Below, piece by piece: positions 1 to 5,147 of a stretch of 6,240 nt of DNA. Each line of letters begins with the position of its first letter. Position 1 is the stretch's first letter. The stretch is taken from NCBI GenBank assembly GCA_964487455.1, contig CAZARE010000112.1, forward strand, positions 1-6,240, given 5' to 3'. Below the pieces are notes generated by a model. It saw only the letters and a program-made list of their open reading frames with translations, was not told where the DNA came from and did not search any database. A program made the translations under genes and the position numbers. The DNA is from DASWJZ01 sp964487455. Its GTDB lineage: Bacteria > Pseudomonadota > Alphaproteobacteria > Rhizobiales > Afifellaceae.

Positions 1-1077
1 GTCGCGGGCGGCTCGGAGGCTATGGAGACCGCGCTGAAGCTCGCGCGCCAGTATTTCGTCGAGCGCGGCGAGCCGCAGCGCGCGCGCTTCGTCGCGCGGC
101 GGCAGAGCTATCACGGCAACACGCTCGGAGCGCTCGCCGTCGGCGGCCACGCCGCGCGGCGCGAGATGTTCAAGCCGCTGCTCTTCGAGGCGCATCTGAT
201 CGACCCGTGCTACCCCTATCGCCATCGCCGCCCGGAGGAGAGCGAGGAGGCCTATGGGCTGCGCGCCGCCGCGGCGCTCGAGGCGAAGCTGCTCGAGCTC
301 GGGCCCGAGACCGTGATCGCGTTCGTCGCCGAGCCGGTCGTCGGAGCCACGGCGGGCGCGGACACGCCGGCGCCCGGATACTTCAAGCGCATTCGGGAGA
401 TCTGCGACCGCCACGGCGTTCTTCTCATCCTCGACGAGGTGATGTGCGGCATGGGGCGCACCGGCACGCTGCATGCGTGCGAGCAGGAGGGGATCGCGCC
501 CGACATCATGACCGTCGCCAAGGGGCTCGGCGGCGGCTACCAGCCGATCGGGGCCGCCCTGATGGCGGCACATGTCTTCGACGCGTTCGCCAAGGGCTCG
601 GGAGCCTTCCAGCACGGCCATACCTATATCGGCCACCCGGTTCCGTGCGCGGCGGCGCTCGCGGTGCAGCAGGTGATCCGCCGCGACAAGCTGCTGGCCA
701 ATGTGGTTCGCCAGGGTGAGCGCCTGCAGGCGGGGCTGGAGGAGCGCTTCGGCAATCGCGCGTATGTCGGCGAGGTGCGAGGCCGCGGGCTTTTCCGCGC
801 CATCGAGCTGGTCGAGGATCGCGGCAGCAAGGCGCCGTTCGCGGCGGAGCGCGGCCTTGCGGGGCGCATCAGGCGCGCCGCGATGGCGCGCGGGCTCTGC
901 GTCTATCCCGCTCAGGGCACCGCGGACGGCGCGAATGGCGATCACGTTCTGATCGCACCGCCGTTTATCGTCGATGGCGAGACGATCGACGCGATCGTCG
1001 AGCGGCTTGGCGAGTCCGTCGATGCCGCCATCGCGGAGATAGCAGATGAAGGAATCCGGCGGCCCAGCTTGCATTGA
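1..1077 (+). CDS. Class-III PLP-dependent aminotransferase, 5' end cut by window edge
   Basis: Enzyme of the class-III (omega) aminotransferase family, which moves an amino group between an amine or amino acid and a keto acid using pyridoxal phosphate in the cytoplasm. The frame is open from base 1, and the first codons already read the family motif GGSEAMETALK, so the ATG at 22 is internal and not the start. Of a usual length near 450 residues, 358 are visible; about 100 N-terminal residues are missing. Numbering from the first codon, the cofactor-ring motif LILDEV has D145 and E146, the Schiff-base lysine is K174 in VAKGLGGGYQP, and HTYIGHP (207-213) carries the threonine expected to contact the PLP phosphate. 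All core residues are present, so the enzyme should be active. The substrate cannot be read from sequence. It lies 97 bp upstream of a TRAP uptake operon on the same strand, which hints that it handles the imported compound or a product of it; this is inference. Confidence 0.93.
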   Translation, partial: VAGGSEAMETALKLARQYFVERGEPQRARFVARRQSYHGNTLGALAVGGHAARREMFKPLLFEAHLIDPCYPYRHRRPEESEEAYGLRAAAALEAKLLELGPETVIAFVAEPVVGATAGADTPAPGYFKRIREICDRHGVLLILDEVMCGMGRTGTLHACEQEGIAPDIMTVAKGLGGGYQPIGAALMAAHVFDAFAKGSGAFQHGHTYIGHPVPCAAALAVQQVIRRDKLLANVVRQGERLQAGLEERFGNRAYVGEVRGRGLFRAIELVEDRGSKAPFAAERGLAGRIRRAAMARGLCVYPAQGTADGANGDHVLIAPPFIVDGETIDAIVERLGESVDAAIAEIADEGIRRPSLH

Positions 1078-1108
1078 GCGCGGCGACCTGCACACTTTCT
1101 TCTCAGGA

Positions 1109-1128
1109 GGCCGGCCCCGCCGGCCGGC
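1109..1128 (+). other. GC-rich hairpin in the leader between aminotransferase and TRAP genes
   Basis: The segment can fold in two registers. One pairs GGCCGGC (1109-1115) with GCCGGCC (1119-1125) around a 3-base loop; the other pairs GCCGGCC (1110-1116) with GGCCGGC (1122-1128) around a 5-base loop. Each gives a perfect 7-bp stem. No run of T follows, so it is not a classic intrinsic terminator. It could end or stabilise the aminotransferase message, or sit in the 5' leader of the binding-protein message. An AGGAGG at 1105-1110 abuts it, but no start codon lies at a usable distance. Confidence 0.45.
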
Positions 1129-1162
1129 AATTGGGAGAATTCAGAAATCGTACTGGAAAAAT

Positions 1163-1168
1163 AGGAGG
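1163..1168 (+). promoter_or_regulatory. Strong ribosome-binding site that fixes the start of the binding-protein gene
   Basis: A perfect AGGAGG Shine-Dalgarno core lies 6 bases before the ATG at 1175, in a locally A-rich and probably unstructured stretch (about 1129-1174). This decides the start over the in-frame ATG at 1046. That ATG would overlap the aminotransferase by 32 bases and add 43 charged residues before the signal peptide. The strength of the site fits a highly expressed periplasmic binding protein. Confidence 0.85.
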
Positions 1169-1174
1169 AAGATC

Positions 1175-2179
1175 ATGAGGTTACACGGGAAATACGTCAA
1201 ATCCGTTGCGTGCGCGTTCACGCTTGGCGCGTCCGTCTCTTTCGGCGCCGCTCCGGCTGCCGCGCAGGATTTCATCACCATTGGAACGGGTGGTCCCACG
1301 GGCGTTTACTTCGTCGTGGGCAATTCCATATGCCGCATGGTCCACAAGGAAGCCATCGAGGGAGGCGAGGGGGCACGCCAGCATGGCCTGCGCTGCTCGG
1401 CGCCTTCAACCGCCGGCTCTACCTACAACATCGGCCAGATCTGCGAAGGAGAGCTCGATTTCGGCGTCGCCCAGTCGGACTGGCAGTTCCACGCCTACAA
1501 CGGCTCGGCGCCCGACCGGGTCAACCCGTGCCCGGAGCGTAGGGCGGTGTTCGGCGTCCACGCGGAGCCCTACCACGTCATCGCGGCCGCCGACTCCGGC
1601 ATTCAGTCTTGGGACGATCTGGAAGGCAAGCGCTTCAATATCGGCAATCCCGGCTCCGGCCAGCGCGGCACCACCGAGGAGCTGATGGCCGGCCATGGCT
1701 GGACCACGAGCAACTTCGCCGTGGCCACCGAGCTGACCTCGACCGAACAGGCGAGCGCGCTGTGCGACGGCAACATCGACGCGTTCGGCTACACGGTCGG
1801 CGTGCCGAATGCCGGCGTCTCCGTCGCCACCGACGGCTGTGACGCCTATATCGTCGATCTCGGCAACGATCCGGTCGCCCAGCAGCTGGTCGAGGAGCAC
1901 GACTATTACGCGTTCGCGACGATCCCCGCGGGCACCTATACGACGACCGACGAGGACGTGACGACGTTCGGCGTGATGGCCACGTTCGTTACCAGCGCCG
2001 ACGTGTCGGAGGATGTCGTCTACGAGGTGACGCGGGCCGTGTTCGAGAACCTCGACGACTTCCGCTCGCTGCATCCGGCATTCGGCAACCTAAACCCGGA
2101 GAACATGATCAAGGACGCGCTTTCCGCGCCGCTGCATCCGGGAGCCGAAAGGTACTTCAAGGAGAAGGGCTGGATGTAA
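1175..2179 (+). CDS. TAXI-family TRAP transporter substrate-binding protein
   Basis: Periplasmic solute receptor (334 residues) of a TRAP transporter of the TAXI class; it would capture the solute and deliver it to the fused permease encoded next. A Sec signal peptide covers about residues 1-30: K6 and K9, then a hydrophobic core and an AAA site before Q31-D32. The mature protein opens with the TAXI signature TIGTGGPTGVYF (35-46), followed by GELDFGVAQSDWQFHAYNG (92-110) and the domain-crossing region KRFNIGNPGSGQRGT (152-166). Length is normal for the family. The mature chain has six cysteines (53, 74, 90, 119, 197, 222), an even number that would allow three disulfides; the NSICR and GLRCS positions recur in a TAXI subgroup as I recall it. 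The mature protein is rich in Asp, Glu and Thr. No lipobox is seen, so it should be a soluble periplasmic protein. TAXI proteins are often linked to glutamate or dicarboxylates, but the ligand here is unknown. Confidence 0.95.
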   Translation: MRLHGKYVKSVACAFTLGASVSFGAAPAAAQDFITIGTGGPTGVYFVVGNSICRMVHKEAIEGGEGARQHGLRCSAPSTAGSTYNIGQICEGELDFGVAQSDWQFHAYNGSAPDRVNPCPERRAVFGVHAEPYHVIAAADSGIQSWDDLEGKRFNIGNPGSGQRGTTEELMAGHGWTTSNFAVATELTSTEQASALCDGNIDAFGYTVGVPNAGVSVATDGCDAYIVDLGNDPVAQQLVEEHDYYAFATIPAGTYTTTDEDVTTFGVMATFVTSADVSEDVVYEVTRAVFENLDDFRSLHPAFGNLNPENMIKDALSAPLHPGAERYFKEKGWM

Positions 2180-2196
2180 GTACCGCCGCACGGGTC

Positions 2197-2223
2197 GGGC
2201 GCTCGCCTTGCCGGCGGGCGCCC
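2197..2223 (+). terminator. Terminator-like hairpin between binding-protein and permease genes
   Basis: The arms GGGCGCTCGCC (2197-2207) and GGCGGGCGCCC (2213-2223) pair over 11 bases, with one G-U wobble, around the loop TTGCC. They are followed by a broken T-rich stretch, TTCATTT (2224-2230). It starts 17 bases after the binding-protein stop and ends 26 bases before the permease ATG. The likely role is partial termination or protection of the upstream mRNA 3' end, so that the binding protein is made in excess over the permease. The T stretch is imperfect, so full termination is unlikely. The structure also argues against the in-frame TTG at 2208 as permease start, since that codon lies in the loop. 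Confidence 0.65.
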
Positions 2224-2240
2224 TTCATTTCGCTGAGCAT

Positions 2241-2247
2241 GAGGGGG
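2241..2247 (+). promoter_or_regulatory. Purine-rich ribosome-binding site for the permease
   Basis: GAGGGGG lies just before the ATG at 2250. Its GAG end is at usable spacing, while the G run is only two bases from the start, so it is a poorer site than that of the binding-protein gene. It supports the ATG at 2250 over the TTG at 2208. The weaker site fits lower permease expression. Confidence 0.5.
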
Positions 2248-2249
2248 TC

Positions 2250-4673
2250 ATGTCGGCAGATCGAGGCGCGCGCGAGGGGGAGAGAGAGTCAGGCGGCGCG
2301 ATCTCCGCGGACACGGCCGAGGCCCTCGAGAAGCTTGAGACGGAGCGCGCGACAGGCCCCACGCTCGGCCTGGTCATCGGAATCACCTGCTTCCTGTGGA
2401 CGCTCTTCCAGCTGTGGATCGCCTCTCCCTTCCCCTTCATGTGGGGGGTGGGGATCATTACCGACGTTCCCGCCCGCGCCGTGCATCTGGCCTTCGGTCT
2501 GGTCCTGGCGTTTCTCATCTTTCCGGCGCGCGCGCATCACCGGCACCGGCGCATCGCCTGGTACGACATTGCGCTGGCGATCCTCGCCGGCATCGCCACG
2601 CTATACCTCTACTTCGGCTATCAGGGTCTGGTGCGCCGCCAGGGCAGGCTGCTCGACTGGCAATTCGGCGGTTTCGAGCTTCCGATCGAGGCTATCATCG
2701 GCGGCATGGGCATCCTGCTTCTGCTTGAAGCCACGCGGCGCGCGATCGGCATCCCGCTCGTCATCGTCTGCACATTGTTCCTACTCTACTCGGTCTTCGG
2801 GCAGCAGATGCCGCACGTCATCTCGCACAAGGGCGTCTCGCTCGAGCGGCTGATCGGCTATCAATGGCTCGGCGGCGAGGCCATCTTCGGCATCCCGATC
2901 AGCGTCTCGGTCAGCTTCTTCTTTCTCTTCGTGTTCTTTGGGGCGCTCTTGGAGAGGGCGGGGGCGGGGAAGTACTTCCTCGATCTCGCCTTCGCCATGG
3001 TCGGTCGGATGCGCGGCGGTCCCGCGAAGGCCGCGATCCTCGCCTCCGGCATGACGGGAATGATCTCCGGCTCGTCGATCGCCAACGTCGTCACCACAGG
3101 CACGTTCACGATCCCGGTCATGCGCAAGACCGGCATGCCGGCGGTCAAGGCCGGCGCCATCGAGGTCGCCGCCTCGACCAACGGACAGCTGATGCCTCCG
3201 ATCATGGGCGCTGCCGCCTTCATCATCGCGGAGTTCGTCGGCATCACCTATTTCGAGGTGATCAAGGCCGCCTTCATACCGGCCGTGATCAGCTACATGG
3301 CGCTCCTCTACATATCGCATCTTGAAGCGCTGAAGCTAGGGCTGAGGGGACTTCCGGCCGCCGACATACCGCTGCTCGGCAAAACCTTCATCCGCGGCCT
3401 GCACTATCTCATTCCGCTGGTGATTCTCGTCTACCTGCTGATCGTCGAGCGATGGAGCCCGGCAAGCGCCGTCTTCTATTCGATCCTGTCGCTGTTCGCG
3501 ATCATCCTGCTGCGCCCGGTGGTCGTCGAGATGCGGGCCGGCGGCACACGGATGGGGCCGGCCTTGTGGGAGGGCTTCAAGGACTGCGTCGCCGGCATGA
3601 TCGCCGGCGCCCGCAACATGGTCGGCATCGCGGTAGCGATCGCCGCCGCTGGAATCATTGTCGGCGCGGTCTCTTCCACCGGCCTCTCCAACGCGCTGAT
3701 CGGCGTGATGGAGCAGATCGCCGGCGGCAACGTCTACGTCCTGCTCGGGCTGACCGCGGTCCTGTGCATCGTGCTCGGAATGGGACTGCCTACGACCGCC
3801 AACTATCTCGTCGTCGCCTCGCTGCTTGCCGGCGTGCTGGTCGAGCTCGGCAGCGCCTCGGGTCTCGTCATGCCGCTGATCGCGGTGCATCTCTACGTAT
3901 TGTTCTTCGGGCTTCTGGCGGACTCAACCCCGCCGGTCTGTCTCGCCGCGTTCGCAGCATCGGCGATATCGGGGGCATCCCCGATGCGCACCGGCGTGCA
4001 GGCGTTCCTCTATGACATCCGCACGGCAATCCTGCCGGTCGTCTTCATCTTCAACCCGACGCTCCTCCTGATCGGCGTGGAAAGCATATGGCACGCGGTG
4101 CTCGTCTTCGTCGTGTCGCTCCTGGCGATTCTCTCCTTCAGCGCGCTGACGCAGAACTGGATAATGGTGCGCAATCGCTGGTGGGAGAGCCTCGGCCTCA
4201 TCGTGGTGATCCTGGCGCTCTTCCGGCCGGGCTTGTTCATGGACCGCGTCTACCCGCCCTTCGCACCTGTAAGCATGCAGGGTTTTGCCGCCGGAGAGGT
4301 GACCACCGATCCGGAGCAGGTGGTTCGATTCCACGTGGTGCGTAAAACGCCCTACGGCGACCGGTTCAAGCTGTTCGCGCTCGAGACGCCGGAGCCGAGC
4401 CGGCTGGAGACCCAGGGTCCGTTCGGGTTGACGCTGGCGCGGAATGATGGCGGCAGCTGGATCGTCGATAGCTTTGCCTTCGGCGGCCCGGCCGAGCAAG
4501 TGGGCATGGATTTCGGCGACATTGTCACCGCGGTCGACGTGGAGGTCAGCGGACAGCCGCCGAAGGAGCTGGTCTATCCGTTCGGGCTGGCCCTGCTCGG
4601 GCTGATTCTGTACTCGCAATGGCGACGCTCTCGCGCGACGGCGGGCGGAGCCAGGGCCGAAGCGGTGTCCTGA
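2250..4673 (+). CDS. TRAP transporter fused permease (4TM-12TM) with DUF3394-type C-terminal domain
   Basis: Inner-membrane permease (807 residues) joining the small (DctQ-like) and large (DctM-like) TRAP subunits in one chain, as is usual for TAXI systems. It should import the solute delivered by the binding protein, driven by an ion gradient (family knowledge). After a hydrophilic, charged N-terminus (1-35), membrane segments lie at about 38-58, 77-93, 107-125, 147-165 and 168-186, then the long DctM-like part. Signatures are MISGSSIANVVTTG (271-284), NGQLMPPIMGAAAF (311-324), GMGLPTTANY (510-519) and ADSTPPV (557-563); the paired halves are the expected inverted-repeat design. From about 611 a DUF3394-type extension follows: two membrane segments, a soluble stretch with a PDZ-like patch (725-762), a last membrane segment (about 775-790) and an Arg-rich tail. 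The total length suits a fused permease carrying this extension. No frameshift or lost motif is seen. The start is the ATG preceded by GAGGGGG. Confidence 0.95.
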   Translation: MSADRGAREGERESGGAISADTAEALEKLETERATGPTLGLVIGITCFLWTLFQLWIASPFPFMWGVGIITDVPARAVHLAFGLVLAFLIFPARAHHRHRRIAWYDIALAILAGIATLYLYFGYQGLVRRQGRLLDWQFGGFELPIEAIIGGMGILLLLEATRRAIGIPLVIVCTLFLLYSVFGQQMPHVISHKGVSLERLIGYQWLGGEAIFGIPISVSVSFFFLFVFFGALLERAGAGKYFLDLAFAMVGRMRGGPAKAAILASGMTGMISGSSIANVVTTGTFTIPVMRKTGMPAVKAGAIEVAASTNGQLMPPIMGAAAFIIAEFVGITYFEVIKAAFIPAVISYMALLYISHLEALKLGLRGLPAADIPLLGKTFIRGLHYLIPLVILVYLLIVERWSPASAVFYSILSLFAIILLRPVVVEMRAGGTRMGPALWEGFKDCVAGMIAGARNMVGIAVAIAAAGIIVGAVSSTGLSNALIGVMEQIAGGNVYVLLGLTAVLCIVLGMGLPTTANYLVVASLLAGVLVELGSASGLVMPLIAVHLYVLFFGLLADSTPPVCLAAFAASAISGASPMRTGVQAFLYDIRTAILPVVFIFNPTLLLIGVESIWHAVLVFVVSLLAILSFSALTQNWIMVRNRWWESLGLIVVILALFRPGLFMDRVYPPFAPVSMQGFAAGEVTTDPEQVVRFHVVRKTPYGDRFKLFALETPEPSRLETQGPFGLTLARNDGGSWIVDSFAFGGPAEQVGMDFGDIVTAVDVEVSGQPPKELVYPFGLALLGLILYSQWRRSRATAGGARAEAVS

Positions 4674-4675
4674 TG
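4671..4675 (+). promoter_or_regulatory. TGATG stop-start overlap coupling permease and UspA translation
   Basis: The permease TGA (4671-4673) and the UspA ATG (4673-4675) share one base. No good Shine-Dalgarno sequence is correctly spaced upstream: AGGG at 4653-4656 is 16 bases away. The UspA protein is therefore probably made by ribosomes that finish the permease, tying the amounts of the two proteins together. Confidence 0.75.
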
Positions 4676-5101
4676 TTCAGAATCGTCCTCCTGCCGATCG
4701 ATCTCGGCGAAGAGAGCTCATGGAGACGCGCGCTTCCCGCGGCGATCTTCCACGCCCGCAGCGACGGCGGCAGTCTCACGCTCCTCACCGTGATCCCGAG
4801 CTTCGGCGAAGGCATGGTCGGAACATATTTTCCGGCAGGCTTCGCTGAAAAGGCCATGGCCGAGGCCGGGAAGGACCTGGAGGCCTTCCGCGCGACGCAC
4901 GTGCCGACGGATGTCCACTCAAAGGCCGTGGTGCGCAGGGGAACGATCTACGACGAGATTCTCAGGGTGGCGGGAGATATCCGCGCCGACCTGATCGTCA
5001 TGGGCTCGCACCGGCCGACGCTGCAGGACTATCTGCTCGGCCCGAACGCCGCGCGGGTCGTGCGTCACGCGAGGCAATCCGTGCTGGTGGTTCGCGACTG
5101 A
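4673..5101 (+). CDS. Universal stress protein (UspA family) linked to the TRAP transporter
   Basis: Small cytoplasmic protein (142 residues) of the UspA fold, full family length. The N-terminal strand MFRIVLLPIDL has the aspartate (D10) that normally contacts the adenine nucleotide. The C-terminal part reads LIVMGSHRPTLQDYLLG and ends in a strand SVLVVRD. The usual nucleotide loop is G-x2-G-x9-G-S/T; here the second Gly is Arg, the following spacing is one shorter, and the last Gly is followed by Pro-Asn, so ATP binding may be altered. UspA proteins encoded with TRAP transporters are known: TeaD is needed for normal regulation of the TeaABC ectoine transporter in Halomonas. A role in sensing energy state or tuning this transporter is inferred from that precedent and from the overlap with the permease gene. 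An in-frame ATG at 4619 would add 18 residues ahead of the conserved first strand and overlap the permease by 55 bases, so the ATG at 4673 was chosen. Confidence 0.92.
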   Translation: MFRIVLLPIDLGEESSWRRALPAAIFHARSDGGSLTLLTVIPSFGEGMVGTYFPAGFAEKAMAEAGKDLEAFRATHVPTDVHSKAVVRRGTIYDEILRVAGDIRADLIVMGSHRPTLQDYLLGPNAARVVRHARQSVLVVRD

Positions 5102-5110
5102 GCTACATTT

Positions 5111-5124
5111 GGGGCGGACGCCCC
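5111..5124. terminator. Short hairpin in the convergent gap, possible weak bidirectional terminator
   Basis: GGGGC (5111-5115) pairs with GCCCC (5120-5124) around a 4-base loop, between the UspA stop and the sulfotransferase stop. A small ATTT lies on its left side, but neither strand has a proper T tract after the stem. As the only structure in the 46-bp gap it may help end both transcripts, though Rho-dependent ending or read-through is as likely. Confidence 0.3.
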
Positions 5125-5147
5125 GGATCGCGCAAGCGCAGAGCGGC

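Noticed and set aside
1069..1097. Possible sigma-70 promoter (TTGCAT, 17-base gap, ACACTT) before the TAXI gene
   Set aside because: The -10 match is poor, and such matches arise by chance; not enough to annotate.
1046..1174. In-frame extension of the TAXI protein to an ATG at 1046
   Set aside because: It would put 43 charged residues before a good signal peptide and overlap the aminotransferase, while a perfect AGGAGG sits 6 bases before the ATG at 1175.
1131..1178. Possible 15-codon leader peptide from a TTG at 1131, ending in TGA overlapping the TAXI ATG
   Set aside because: The overlap is of a coupling type, but the TTG start is weak, the nearest AGGAGG is 20 bases away across a hairpin, and the peptide has no attenuator-like codon run.
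1406..2074. Long open frame (222 codons) antisense to the TAXI gene
   Set aside because: It is rich in Arg, Gly, His and Val with no recognisable motif, and it mirrors a gene with a clear family match. Long antisense frames are expected in GC-rich codon-biased DNA.
2208..2249. TTG at 2208 as permease start
   Set aside because: It lies in the loop of the intercistronic hairpin, has no ribosome site, and the ATG at 2250 is preceded by GAGGGGG.
3924..4619. 231-codon minus-strand frame opposite the permease C-terminus
   Set aside because: The product is highly charged and low in complexity (Arg, Glu, His, Asp). It is a shadow of the real permease frame.
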